Assembly: GCF_004027225.2 (NCBI RefSeq)
Contig: NC_044277.2
Coordinates: 93,322,283-93,386,282, forward strand
Source of the DNA: Strigops habroptila
Lineage: Eukaryota > Chordata > Aves > Psittaciformes > Psittacidae
Direction of reading: 5' to 3'
Length of the DNA: 64,000 nt
Within the stretch, counting starts at the first letter, position 1; the number at the start of each line of letters is the position of its first letter. Below are positions 38,393 through 51,457 of this stretch, piece after piece. The notes beneath the pieces were generated by a model. It had not been told where the DNA came from. It made no database searches and saw only the letters and a program-made list of their open reading frames with translations. A program made the translations under genes and the position numbers.

Positions 38393-38920
38393 CCCCTTTT
38401 TGGGTATTACTATTCCAAGTGACTCTTTACAGTCCATGGTTATAAAAAGGCTAAAGAAGAAAGCGAAAAAACTGAAAATACCCTTCGGGGAAAGGAACAT
38501 GTAGTCAGTCACCTCAAGGTCATACAAAGTACTATGGGTTTATGCACTGGTGCAGGTTGAACTGATTTGTTTCATTAATCAAAACTCATACTGTGTTTGC
38601 AAAGAATAATTGACGTTAGCAGAGCTATGTTATTTAGGAATCTGATATTAACCTCTCAGTTTAATTATATTGAGTTTTAAAGTCAGAAAATATGCCTTTC
38701 CTTATTCAGTAGCAACAGTGTCTCTAATTAACAGAACAAACCATTTGCCATGTTATATAGGACAAATTTTGTATTTTTAGCAATGAAATAAGTACCAAGT
38801 TATTGTGACTGTGATTTGGTAGAGGTTAATGTCAGATCCTGAAATGGAGCTGCATTCTGAAGAGATCCTTGTGCACATTAGTGGGGAGAACCAGAAAGAA
38901 AATTTCAAACATTAGTGCAA

Positions 38921-38942
38921 TTTTTTTTATTTTTTTTTTTTT
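38921..38942. repeat. Poly-T tract with one A
   Basis: Eight T, one A and thirteen T occur just upstream of a G-rich tract, giving a sharp strand-composition switch. Confidence 0.85.
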
Positions 38943-38958
38943 AAGGTATATTTTTATT

Positions 38959-38988
38959 GGGGAGGGAGGGGTGGTGAGGAAGGGTGGG
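38959..38988 (+). other. G-quadruplex motif, one long loop
   Basis: G-runs of 4, 3, 4, 3 and 3 are present with loops of 1, 1, 10 and 1. The 10-base loop exceeds the strict rule, so folding is less certain than for the other motifs. Confidence 0.5.
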
Positions 38989-41157
38989 AAAAGAGAGGAT
39001 TCAGAATTGGGAGGATGTGTTGGGGAGAGGAATGCATTAAGCACTGGCTGAAAACGGAAAACTGAGGGCAACGAGTTGTACCGACGTGTTTAAAGGAAAT
39101 TAGGGATGATTCATTTTTTTTCTATGAAGAAAATGCAAAAGTACTTGATCAAACAGTTGCAAGTTGTGGCTTCTGCTTGTCCTGCAAATTTGTTGCTAGC
39201 ACTGCTCTACCCAGGCATCTGTATTTACCAGTGTTTCTGCAAGTGTGCAAGTAGCAGCTCATTGGGTGAGCTTTGTGGTTTCTTTGCTCAATGCCTAGTA
39301 TAATGTGGCTTTGATCTATGAGGCATCCATAAATATTGCTGCAACCCACATGGATGTGATGTCCTAGTCCACTTTTTTGGTCTTCTTGATGCTAAGTATT
39401 ATCTGCCTTCTGGGAAGATCCTGGTGAAATTAATGGGTCTACAAAAGTATTTCTCAGTTTAACCAAGATAGCAAAAGCATCTTTTCCTCAATTTCATTCT
39501 TAATTGAAGACATCTTCCACAGCAGGATTGCCCAGTTTATGTCCTGTGTGATCACTCTGGCCTACTAGGGTAATTTATTCCTCCTCTTCTTTCCATAGTC
39601 TGATCAAATGGGTTTTTCCAGTGAAAGCGAGCACCTCTCTCTAACCACTCTTTCCCTCACTGTTTGAGGGACTTTCAGCCAGTCACGCTCTGGTGAAGTG
39701 AGCTTGGGAAGGTCCCAGCTGAAAGGAAGCAATTCACGTTCCCCATGTAGGACTCAGGAGCAACTGCAAAGGTGGTGGGTAAAAGAAAGAGCACAAATTG
39801 CTCTTTTGCTTACAGCAGCTCAGGGGCAACTTCTGGGTACAGAGCTGGCTGCCCGCAGTTCCTGCATGCATGTGCTTGGTTGGGCCTTCAGACCAAGGCT
39901 GGTAACCTGGTGGATGTTCAGAAAAGCCACAGCCCACAGGTGCAAGGGTTTTGTCATGGCATGGGAAAAGGTCTGTGGCACTGTCCTTCTCCATGTTCTC
40001 AGTTGAAGTAATGGACCTGCTTAGAATTAAACAGCTTGGTACTACCATCCTATAGGGATATTTGTTTTGGCATGATAATTGGCCTCAGGAATTGGGTTGC
40101 TGAGAGAATCTTCTATCAGGAGAATTGGTCCTAAATGAGTAGGATAGTTGTGTCCTTCCTGCAGAGCACTGTAAAAGCAGAGTGGAAAACAGCCACGATC
40201 TGACACTCCTTGTTGTCTACTTAGTCAAGGAGTCTCACTACAAAGGAAGGACTTTCCCCCTTTCTAATTCTGTTAGTTTCTACTGCTTTCATTCACCATT
40301 TTCAGCTGCACATCTTGCCGTAACCCAGTTCTTCGTTTTCCTGAATAAACACAGCCTTTCAAATGGGGTTTGCTTGTCTTCTCTTTGACCCAGCTGGTTT
40401 TTAGTAAATTTCGGAGCTAAAAATTTTTAACTACTACCTGGTACATTCTGGTTCTCCTCTTCACAGGTTATATCAGCCAGGAAAAGCAATGCTTGCTCTT
40501 TCTAACTGTAGCAGTTGTGTTGCCCTGACAGAACTCATTTTGGCTGAAAGTGCTAATAATATCTTGCTTTTCCTGCTATTGCTCTGCCTTTTTCCAGTAC
40601 TGCAGGCATTTTTACTGAAAGCTTAACCAACATCTCCTCCTCTGTTTGCTGTGTCAGGTCAGGGTGCCACCAGTAATTTCAGTGTAGCTTTGGCATTTTT
40701 CCAGTATTAGCTGCCTTCTATTCACTTCAGGATTCAGCCTCAGCACCTCTGCATTGTTGACCTCTGAAGCTATTGATTTCTGTAGCTGGAATACATTCAA
40801 GTCACTGAAGGAAAAATCTGCTTTCCCTTATCAGCAAAAAATGTTTGGTCCTTCTGTAAGCTGCCTTTTTAATTTTGAGGTTTACTGCAGGAAAATGTTG
40901 TAAACAGTGTTTATTGACAGCATCTCGTTCATTATTTGCTATCCAGATACTCAATAAAAAGTAAATATCAAGGTCGTTTTTTTTTTTACAGATGATGAAC
41001 TTAGGCACATATCTTTTCATCCAGTGGCAGAGTTCACTGAGGTTTTACAGAACCTCCGGATTTTCATTCTTCTCCATAGCAGATAGATGCATTCCTCACA
41101 TCTGGGGGGATAATCAGGGGCATCTGGGAAAGCTTGTGCAAAAGAGCAGTTCATTCA

Positions 41158-41177
41158 CCCTCCCTCCCACCCTACCC
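41158..41177 (-). other. Strong G-quadruplex motif, five G-runs
   Basis: Five CCC runs on the plus strand are separated by 1, 1, 1 and 2 bases. The minus strand has one more G-run than a quadruplex needs, a spare-run layout that tolerates damage to one run. Confidence 0.82.
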
Positions 41178-42960
41178 TAAATGGAAGAGGACATACTTGT
41201 CCAGGCAGTACTGACTAAGAAGAAATGTGTCTCTTTCCTTGGGAACACAGGAGTTCTCTGTTGCCAAACTTCAGTTGTTCTTGTGTTGTAACCTTTTCTT
41301 ACTTTTAATGGTATATAGCCAATGACTGCTGTTTCTCATGCTTGTAAAATGTAATTAAAGACACCTGTACATCATAGATGGTATAGAATCATTTCCATCA
41401 TTCTTTGCATGTTACAGATTGTTGATGAATTCTCAGCAGTGATTTGGCTCAGGAGGAGCAAAGTGTGTCTGATTTCATTGGCCTTCTCATTTGCACCAAG
41501 TCTACTTCACACTGTTCTGCTAGAAGGGGCCTTAAATGAAGAACAAAATTTGTTTACTGTCCCCACTGCCTCCTGTCATGGCCTAAGGAGATCTAGCATC
41601 AATATATTCATTAATTGTGTTTAGACAGGGTGGATTTGTGACATTTTATGCACTTAGGCCAACATTTAAAGGGAGAAAGATTATACTCTATCTTTCTCTG
41701 AGGCAGTTTTGTTTTTCTTGGTTGTCTGGATTTCTTTTTTTTTGTTTGTTTTTTTGAAGTTTCTCAGTTATGTGGTTTTGTGGGGCAGCTTTAATGTCTG
41801 TGGTCTTAGAAGTCTGAGAAAAGTGGGCAGCTGCTGACCTTGCAATTGTATGTTTGTCTGTGTACCTGTAGGATGAAGGGCAACATTATTTCTCAAAGTA
41901 TTCCCGTCAGCTGAAACACAAAGTTTACATTTACAAAAACTGCAAATATGAAACCTAAATGTGTATTTTAGTCTTTAAAAAAATACTTATTGCTGCCAAA
42001 CAAAGCTATAAATTTTATTTTGTCTAAACTAAATGAAATATTCAGTCTTCCCAACAGGAGACATCATGCTTTTTAATTCTTTTCTGGGACTCGAAGGCTC
42101 ATACAACTACTTTAATTTCTCCCTCTGGAGCTTATTATCCATCAGTTAAATAGATTGATACAAACTGCTATTTCCTGATCCTGGTCTTTACTAGTTTTCT
42201 TTTTTAATTAACTAAATCTTTTTGCTCCTCTTTCATTTATTTTTTTTTACTCTACCCGTCTTTCCCATAGAAACATCCTTTTTTTTGTTTGGTCAAGAAA
42301 TTGTCTTAGTTTTGTAATATAAAGACTGATTATTTTCATGATTAACCAAGGGGTGTGTGTGTGTGGAAGGGGAAGTGGGAGAGACTTTTATTTCCTATAA
42401 AGTGCCTTGTGTCTTATTTGTGGACTTGCACACCATGGGTTTTTTTCGTACACTTTATCATCAGGCGTTTCTTGCAGGTTCAGATGGAGAGACTGTGTTT
42501 ACTGTAGTTGTGCCAGCTTCCCTGCTAAATGTTTGGCAGAGAAAGGTGTAAAACCCTATTAATGAACAGTGAAATCAAGACCTAAAAGCGTATTCCCTTA
42601 GTGAACAGATTTTACATTTCGTCCCCATCCCACTGCTTTTATCTCATCGTGAAGCCTGAGCTCCTAAGCAAAATTCATTTTAGTGAAGAAGTGGAGTTTC
42701 ATTGTAGAGGGAATGGTATTTTTTCAAGTTTTTCTACCTTATAAAGGGCTTGGTTTATAAGAATGTGTGTTTTAATTTAATACCGTGGAGCGCTGAGTGG
42801 ATAACTTGGAAAATAGAAAAAAAAAGTCAGGCTTCAGTCTCCACACAGCCTCCTCAGGGTTATGCATCTGCCCGGGTTGTGGAGCTCTGTCCTTCCAGGT
42901 CTTCATTTCATTGCTGTAGAGATAGAGCAGGAGCCCTGTCCTTTAAAAGGTTATTTGTTG

Positions 42961-42977
42961 ATTTATTTATTTATTTT
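42961..42977. repeat. (ATTT)n microsatellite
   Basis: About four copies of ATTT. Confidence 0.75.
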
Positions 42978-43321
42978 CAACTGGGATGACAGAATGTTTA
43001 GAGACATCCACACAGACACACCAAATTTACATCCTTCTTCCCATGAATCTCTGCTCACTCTCTCTGGCAACGGTGAAAGCTCTTTGCTCCTGTTTTCCTC
43101 ACTCCTCATTCACATCAGAATGTCTGGCTTCCAGGTGTCCTCCTTGTAAGCAATACACACTTACTTTTGGGATCACTTTAAAAAAGACCAACATGAAGTT
43201 TTTTGTTCCAATGGCATAGAACTTCCTTCCATCCACATGTTGGTTTTTTCCAAGAGCTCCACATGAATACAAGTAAAAACATGAGGACTGCATGAAAAGT
43301 GTACCTTTCAAAATCATCAGG

Positions 43322-44049
43322 AGTAGTCAGCATGGATTCACTAAGGGTAAATCATGCTTGACCAATCTGATAGCCTCCTATAATGACATGGCGGGATGGG
43401 TTGATGAGGGATGTTATCTACCTTGACACTGTCTCCCTTAACATTCTCGTAGATAAGCTTAAGAAATACGGGTTAGATGAATGAACAGCGAGGTGGATTG
43501 AGAACTGGCTGAATGGTAGACTTCAGAGGGTTGTGATCAGCAGAGTAGAATCCAGTTGGAGGCCAGTAGTCAGTGGTATGCCCCAGAGATCACACTCAGT
43601 ATGGTCTTATTTGACTTGTTTATCAATGACCTGGATGAAGGGATAGAGTGTACTCTCAGCAAGTTTGCTGATGATATGAAGCTGGGAGGAGTGGCTGATA
43701 CACCTGAAGGCTGTGCTGCCATTCAGCAAGACCCTGATAGGCTAGAGAATTGGGCAGAGAGAAACCTAATGAGGTTCAACAAGGGCAAGTGCAGAGTACT
43801 GCACCAGGGGAGGAAGAACCCCAAGTACCAGTACAGACTGGGGGCTGATCTACTAGAGAGCCTTTACACTGAAGGTGGCAGACCACTGGAACAGGCTGCC
43901 CAGGAGGGTTGTGGAGTCTCCTTCTCTGGAGACATTCAAAACCTGCCTGGACACGTTGCTGTGTAACCTGCTCTAGATGTCCCTGCCTTGGCAGGCAGGT
44001 CGGACTGGATTATCTCCAGAGGTCCCTTCCAACTCTAAGGATTCTGTGA
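43322..44049 (+). mobile_element. CR1 LINE, 5'-truncated and internally deleted, plus strand
   Basis: This copy is in the opposite orientation to the others. It enters in the reverse-transcriptase domain, passes through the FADD catalytic motif and then jumps at about 43866 straight to the last 35 codons of ORF2. Judged against the copy at 34427, roughly 0.5 kb is missing at that jump. It ends with the ORF2 stop (43974-43976), about 70 bp of 3' UTR with GAGGTCCCTTCCAACTCTAA, and a single ATTCTGTGA tail unit. The tail and 3' UTR wording differ from the 20731 copy, indicating another CR1 subfamily. It is not capable of movement. Confidence 0.95.
43328..43976 (+). pseudogene. CR1 ORF2 reverse-transcriptase relic with FADD box
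   Basis: Recognisable segments in order: QHGFTKGKSCLTNLIASYND from 43328; YLDTVS then DKLKKYGLDE before a TGA at 43482-43484; [29 protein letters not shown] with the catalytic Asp pair at 43670-43675; [18 protein letters not shown]; then [20 protein letters not shown] ending at TAG 43974-43976. The parts sit in two different frames. The motif-A residues FSKAFD usually found between YLD and TVS are missing, and a further frameshift lies between about 43560 and 43610. It is a dead copy several times over. Confidence 0.93.
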
Positions 44050-47000
44050 AAATCCAGCAAAATGGGACATTAAAATCAGTCCCAACACCCCAAGTTTTAA
44101 GAAATTATTTCTTACTGAACTGTTTGGGAATCTGCAGATAATAACTTTGTTCGTGTGTCCCACAAAGATTTGTAGGCAGACTTAAGAAGGGTCCTTCGAG
44201 CAATGTGCCACACTTGGTGAGTTCAGTAGAGTGGTGGATGCCCTTGACACCACAGACACAAGAGAATTCTCTGTGCCTACATGCTCAGGTATTTGCAGAA
44301 TGGGATTTATCTCAGCAAATCTTTTCATGTATTAATTTTCACTGTGAACTGTGCTTTTGCTAGATTGTCCGCAGGGTGGATCATGTTTCAGCAACGAGAG
44401 TAGTGATGATGAGCCATTCACATCAGTGCCGTATTTGGCACTGGTGGAGGCTGAGACTGAATCCTGTGATTTACAGCCTTTTTTGAAATAAATTTGTCAC
44501 CAGATGCCAAAACCAATCACTAGCACTGCTTCAAACTTCAGATTCTGGTTCTTTGACATGTATTTTTGTACTGGGGTTGCTGATCTGTTTTGTTTTGTTT
44601 GGTTTTAAAATAAACTGGTTTCTGGTATGTGGAAATAGAATACAGCACGTATTCTATCTCTTTGGCCAAAATCAGCTGGAATTGTTTTGTGTTGCTTCTA
44701 ACCAGCGCAACGAAAAAAGAGCTAAATAAGGAGAGAGTTGTAAAAAAAAAAAAGAGAAAAAGTTTGGCAGCTGGCTTGGGACCTGTGTGTCAACATGAAT
44801 GGACACTTGTAAAGGTAGTGCTTTTACAAGATACAACCTTTTTTTTTTCCCTTAATAAAATCTAACCTGCGTGGCTATGCAAAACTATTCCAACTGACTA
44901 TACTTCCCCCTGGTTCTAAAATCAAGTGTACATAGGATTTTCTATTTTTAGGTTTAATTTAAAAAATAAATAGGTTTCTCTTTAAAAACTGTTTTACATC
45001 TGTTGCATTGGTGGCATTCTCTAATTTTTGTGAACTGCCATATGATATAGACCACTTATATGAAGTAGGAGTATACTTAAGCTCTACAGGTTTAGATAAA
45101 CCCTGGTAAGAAACAGTATTGCCAAAATCTAACAAAAATAAAGGATGTATGTAATTTTAATTTGTGAATTTCGAATTATGGCTATCTGCAGAAAAGTATG
45201 TTTAGACCACTTGCCTCATGCTGGCTATCACTAGTATACAAGGCTTTTGGATTCCTGATACCCAAAAGGATTATTCACTCTTGGCTTCCCCACATACTGT
45301 GCAAGGAAAAGGGAACTATAAATCATGCCTTGCAAAACTTGGTCGGGTTTTGATGCCTCAGTCTTTCCAAGTTTGTCTTACTACGAAGCAGCTGTTTTAT
45401 ACACTAAAGTAAATACTAATTTTTGAACATAAGTGGGAAAGAGGGCAAAAAGAGGGACTGACAGTGGTTGTTCCATTATATGTAACTCAGAGGGGCAGTT
45501 AATTCCCTAGTGTGTGTGGTAAGAATTGCCAGTTTTTTTCAACGGGCTGCATATGATCAATATTTCAATCACGCCACTCTGACAAGGAGAAGGAAAGGCT
45601 CCCCTCATTTTGGGTCACTGCGGTGTATGTGTCACCCACCATATTCATTGTCATTGGCTTGTATGGTTTCAAGGCAGCAGGGTGCACTAGCTTGTATTTA
45701 TTTGCTTTGGAGCTAAGTATGGTTTAGCAGCTCACAGGGAAATAAGCATTGGGTCCAGATATAATAAAGGTCTTGTGCCTGCCAGCTCTGTGGTCCCCAG
45801 AGCGTGACCCCAGATCTCATGTGGCCACCTTCTTCAAAGGGAACGAGTGAAGTCGCCTTTGAATCTGGTGGTTTCTTCCTGCAGTTGTTTACATCCAAAG
45901 ATACTACTTACAAGACATGTAAACTGGAGGGAATTACATTAGCAAAATGGGAAATCCATATAGTTAGCAGTGCTGTGGTTGACTGGTTTGTCTTCTTGGC
46001 TTACAGCATAGTGATATTTAAACTGTCAGCCACATCTAAGTTGGATTTAAATGAAAGTGACTCCAAACTGGCACATAAAATTCAATTAAATAGCTGTGAC
46101 AACTTCTGTATTTGCATTCTGAGGATTGTGACTAAAATAGGTGTTAATGCTGTATATTATTGCAGAATAATTAAATTTCTGAGGTCAGTTTCCCAGTGGA
46201 AGATAAACAACAAAGATAGGAAATGAAGCCTCATTCTGAAATGCAAAGCAGGTGCTGTATCCAGCAGAAAAAATAAGTTAATAAAGTAATTTGATATTTT
46301 AAATTCTGAGTAGAGGCTACACATTGGGCAGATTTAATGCAGTTTGAAAGAATGTGTAAATTATTAATAACATAACAGGGCTGAATATCTCTATCCATTC
46401 ATTCATCCTGAAAGTAGGAGTCTTACTTCTAAATATTTCACAATAGTTTTCTTTCCATCCTGTAGGAGGAAAAACTTCATTCATTTTTGTCAGTTTTATT
46501 TGCATATAGAAACATGTTCAAGGGAATTTAAGCTGGAGAAATACATGTCAATCTGTGCTGTGTTTGCAGTACTAATAGACAACATGAGGCAAGCCCAGAG
46601 TCCATGTAAGCTCTGTCTGCTGCATGTCCTGTGTTTCTTCACGGGTTTTTCATAGTGAAACACACATTGTGGGGACCATGGCCACACAGTGATGGTCCTT
46701 GATATAGACCTGGCACAAAATGTCAGTATAGAAACCCCTATTCCATTATAGTGGTTGAAAGTAGAGAGAAGGGAGCTTGCAAGGTAAGTGATGTGGTTCC
46801 TCAAGGTGTATGGCTTCATATAACGAGCCAGATCCTAAGTAGAGTGTGGATAAAACCACTTTCCTCCCACTTTTGGCATGCCCATTCCTGCTTGTAACTA
46901 GGGCAAGCTTCAGCTCTCTTGGTTCACAAGAGCATCCACAGAAGGCTATAAAACATTTTTATGTTTTATAAAAATACACAAGGTTTCCAGAATTATTAAA

Positions 47001-47559
47001 ATATTCTTCTTACACCAGCATAGAAGTCAGGAACAATTACTAAGCCTGTTACACCTTCTGGAATTCATAGCAAAGCAGTGTGAAAGATACTTGGTCCGCT
47101 GCATTGCAGCAATAAAACCTGGAGTTCACAGATAAGTGAAAATGTGTTGGTGTATTTCTGGCAGGCTGAGGATCCATCTCTTACAGTGGATAAGAAATTC
47201 CTAAACTGAAGAGAGAATGTAGTCCCATTTTCTTTCTTTCTTGTATTTTTTCTTCTCTCTGTTCTTCTGACCAATCAGTATTATCTACCTGAGTAGTGTT
47301 TTACTTGGCAAATAATTCTGTGTATTTACTATTTCTGGCTGATCCCCTTTCTCACTCCTCCTTATTTTGCAGCATTAGGATTGTCATCTGCCTGCTGTGT
47401 TCCACTTGAATTTGAAGGTTTTAATCTCTCCTTTTCCTATCTTGCATGTATGTATTTCATTATTCATAAACTAGCCCCAGAATAAACTATTCTGACTGCT
47501 GTGATATTTTGGAGTCTAATATCACAGAAATATACATAGGTAAATGTTAGAAAAAAATT

Positions 47560-47589
47560 AACAGGCCAAAAATGAACAGGCCAAAGAAT
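47560..47589. repeat. 15-bp imperfect tandem duplication
   Basis: AACAGGCCAAAAATG is followed directly by AACAGGCCAAAGAAT; the first 11 bases agree exactly. Confidence 0.7.
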
Positions 47590-48676
47590 CTGCTAAGTCA
47601 CAAGGTGAGAGAAAAATCAGTTGAAAGGTGATCCTGATGGTTCAGGATACACAGGCTAAAGCTCTGAATCTTTGCTGTCCTGCCTAAATACAATTGACTC
47701 TTCCACCATCACTGATTTTTATATAACCCTCTATTTTTCTGACCTTAAACTATATGAAAAGGAACTTTAAAATTTGCACACTTCAAGAAGATACAAGTCC
47801 AGTTTTACAAAGCTTCTCAGCTTCTTGCATTATCATATGGGAGGCTGCATTTATCATAATGTTCTAGGACCCTGTAAAGCTAAAGTTATTGTATTTCATC
47901 ATAGCATCATTACATCATTAAGACAGATTAATCTTGCTGGCTTTTGTCAGGTAAAAACTGTACAAAGCTCTGCTTTGGCTCTTGTGATGTTTTTAGCCAG
48001 TCTGTCATGATATTCCTTTCTTTCCATGCATAAAGTAGTTTGTGCCTCTTTAGGTGCAAAGGTCATTTTGCACACTGGGTGTAGCTCCTAAAATGAGCCA
48101 AAGAGGAGGGGGTATGAGCATGGGGGAACAGCTTCAGGAACTGTTAGGGAACCACTCCCAGCTAGTTAAAAAATTATTTCCATGTGAGCTAATACTATTC
48201 CTAAAGCTCTTAGTGGAAACAGAGTTCAGTATTATCTAGCTACATCTGGAAAGGCTCTTTTACTCCGAGCAAAATTTTTATAACATGGCTATTCTAGAAG
48301 CAAAGTGGAAGCTCTGGCTTTCCTAGCTCTCAGAATGCTCTTACAGCTCTCGGGGTTTATTCCCAGCTCTACTGGCATCTGAATTGTAAGAACAAACCAA
48401 AGATTTAGATACAGTTGTACATGCCTTGTAATTTTTAATGAGTTTTCTGAATAACCATAGTGGAAATGTTTCCCGCATGGACAGTTTGTGTTTACGTGCA
48501 TGCATTATGCCAAATGTGTTTCATGCAAAGCATTAGAGTACTGTATGCACAGGTACTTCATATAAAATCCTTTCTCAGGTTGCTCATGATTTCACAGCAA
48601 TACAACTTGAACTAGCACTGAAGAGTTTATGAATACCTGATGAACAGGTCAAAGGTACATCTGTATCTTTGTTACA

Positions 48677-48706
48677 GTGTGTGTATGTGAGTGTATGTAT
48701 GTATGC
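48677..48706. repeat. (TG)n/(TGTA)n microsatellite
   Basis: A GTGTGTGTATG tract passes into GTATGTATGTATG. It is a compound simple repeat. Confidence 0.8.
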
Positions 48707-51422
48707 ATATTGTTCAGCACAGGCATTGCTTTTTGTAGGGAGCTGAGCACTGGCTACCACAAAAGACTGTTTAAAACAATGCGGTGCCTCCATTCTAAAA
48801 CTTGTTTTTCTTACATTAGAATGTATGAAAAAAGGTAAATGACAGGTGGAGAAGCATGTGGGAGTTTTTTGGCTTTTGACAATATTATTGATTTTAGAAA
48901 TATCAGGCAAATTAGAATCTGGCTTTTTTTATTTTTCTGGAGAAACTTCAGAAGGGCTGAGTGAGGTTTACTGTGAGCATAGTTACCCTTATTCAGTCTA
49001 ATTAAAACAGTCACCTTTTTCTCCAGGTCCCTTCATTCAGTCCCTCTGTAGGTCTCCATACACTGTGGAATTTTCCAGTGCAGACAGGGCTGTTGTTTTG
49101 AATGTAAAATAGTCTGGGAAAAACACACCCCATTTTCAGTGGCTTTTCTCCATGATGAATAAATCTATAGAGGGGAACAAGCTCATTTTTTTTCTTTCCT
49201 TACTTTTCTGAAGTATTAAATGCAACTTTCAGTGCCAACAGGCAGCCAAACCCCCTGTGCTCTGGGTAAGTGGGACGCTTAGAAAATGGTTTTTAGAAGT
49301 GACCCTTTAGCAAAGATCTCCTGCCATTTTTGTTGTCTAAATAACAGCGTTTTTTTATAGCTCTTATCTTACATCTCTAGTTAGTGAATCTTCCTGAGAA
49401 GAGTTTATGTGCTAAACAGCTCGTTTACATTTACACATACTGTTAGAGTAGAGAGCCACCAAACTGTGCTTCCAGAAACTTTGCAGGTGGCTCAGTAGGA
49501 ATAATAAAGCAAATATAACCCGAAGCAGAAATGAGATGTATCATTTTGGGTAGGTTTTAGGCTGAAGTGCTGGATGATTGACCTATAAAATGAGGCAAAA
49601 CCACTACTTCATCTGAAGTTGTGCCCTTGTGCACTTCTGCCTGAAGTCAATTCGATCGTCAAATAAAATAATTGACCCATTAGATGTAAAACACAGAGAG
49701 GTGTATACTTTCCGAACACGTCCATAAATCCTCTATCATTAGTAAACTGGTTTTAGTTTTCTAACATTGGTTAGAAAATGTGAAAGGAATGCATTTGGAA
49801 AACACAGGGAGGAGCGAAACATGTTGCAAGTGTTGGTTTATGTTATCTTCCTTGCTATGCATAATTTGTAGGAAAATTATAGCAAGAGATTGTCCTTCTT
49901 CCCTTCTCCCCAAACTTAGAGCAGAAGATTGGTTTTTGGTAACCACTAACCAGCTGTGATTCTGGACTTTCCTCTGACGCCCTGCCCTGGCCCACGAAAG
50001 ACTCGCTAGCAGCAGGAGGCACTCATCTTGCAGGTATGCCCAGGAGAGAAATAGGTGTATCATGAAGTTAGTGAATGTAGGGGCAAGATCACTCTGCTAA
50101 CATTTTCTGCCATTTTCACCAGTCAGTCTGATGGGAGTCTTAAAGTCAAACACACACAAATATGCCTCAAAACCATCAAAAGCAAACAAAACCAAACAAA
50201 CCCCACACAAGTATTATGAGAGCAAGGAGTCCGTGTGCTATGATAAGGGCTAGGCTTAAGATACTGTGAGAGAAATCCCTGATCAGATTTGGTAAACAGG
50301 GGCTTCAAAGGTGGGGGAGGCCAGGGTAAGGTAGTACCAAAAAGTGCCTAATGTTAAAACTAAATTTAATCCTGTCTAAACATTTGGAAACGTCAGATTT
50401 AATATCTCTTGCTGGCTCCGTATGTGTGCCTATGTTGTAATCCCAGGCTAGTACCTGCTTATACTAGAGAGCCCATTGCCCACATGTGTCTTTCTGCTCA
50501 TGAAGAGGTACCGTTTCAGTATGTGCAAATGTGACTTTTGAAGATACAGCTTTTATATGCAAATCCTTGATAAATATCTTTTGAAGATAGGGCCTTTTTT
50601 TCTATGATAATCTTAAGAAAAATAGAGACAGAAAACAGGTTTAGCTCTCAGTTACACACTTCAAAAATACGATTTCTGCATTGGATGTTTAAGGCCTTTA
50701 GTACCATCCCATCACTGAGGCTCATTACTAGAATATGAACACTGCAAACGGAAAATCAAATTTCATCTTCCATCCTATTTGTGTGGTTTCTTTCAAGCAC
50801 CTTTAGTTTTTGGGAATCCTGGTATGGAAGGTATAAATCATCATTGACTGTTCTCAAGTATGGGATTTCCTCATACTGTGTTCTCAACAATATCAGGAAT
50901 ATGGCCTGTTTTCTTTCAGTGTGTTTAGCTACTGCATAATAAAATGTGAAGTCTTGTTAAAGTATTGATTTTGGAAACAGGATTGATTTTCTAGACCAAA
51001 AACCAAGTGGTTATGTTCTCCTTTCCATGACTGCTTTCTGTAACACCTCCAGGTTTGTGCCATTTAAATATTTTTAAAATTTGAAGAGAAATCAGAATGA
51101 GAAAAAAATTCAGTTAGATTTTCACTGGGTTTTGTGCGAATGTTGTGCAGTTCTGTAAGTTGCTATGAAGAAGCCATGATTTCAAAGGTGGAAGATACAC
51201 CAGGAGCTTGGAAGTAGAGAAAACTGTGTGGGTTAATTTTTAACATTTCCCCACAGGAAAACCTTCTCGAACTGAGGTCTAGACAGAGGACTTAGGCAGT
51301 AATACAGCAGAGTCTCTGTAAAGTTTTTGCTGTAGTTAAAACCTCCCACTAGTACAAGTTGTAGCTGTACCCAGATTTGTCACTCAAATCCAGACCATGG
51401 GCCACCATTAGCATGCCCAGGG

Positions 51423-51457
51423 TGTGTCTAAACTGCCTAATGTTCAGTTTAGACACA
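51423..51457. other. Perfect 13-bp hairpin
   Basis: TGTGTCTAAACTG at 51423-51435, a 9-base spacer CCTAATGTT, and the exact reverse complement CAGTTTAGACACA at 51445-51457. Flanks show no direct repeat, so there is no sign of transposon insertion, and pairing does not extend usefully outward. It is too short for a normal microRNA precursor. Confidence 0.88.

Larger units (their letters stand above)
35201..43321. other. Unique non-coding sequence, no gene recognised
   Basis: No domain-bearing frame was found. The longest, minus 38078-38527 (149 codons), runs through a poly-T tract that it reads as Lys and looks artefactual. The plus frame at 39698-40006 also has no resemblance to a known family. 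Poly-T tracts, two G4 motifs, a TTTA repeat and a candidate homeodomain-site pair are listed separately. Confidence 0.65.

Noticed and set aside
38078..38527. 149-codon minus-strand open frame
   Set aside because: It crosses the T18 tract and reads it as a poly-Lys run; this is a compositional artefact.
40202..40236. GACACTCCTTG...CAAGGAGTCTC inverted repeat, 10 of 11 pairs
   Set aside because: Mismatched and within chance range for a 13-base spacer.
41365..41400. CATAGATGGTATAGAATCATTT, resembling a CR1 tail
   Set aside because: No CR1 3' UTR follows on either side, so the similarity to ATTCTATG octamers is probably chance.
45804..46226. 140-codon plus-strand open frame in AT-rich DNA
   Set aside because: Unusual length for AT-rich sequence, but no conserved words, no family resemblance and no flanking splice signals that I could trust.
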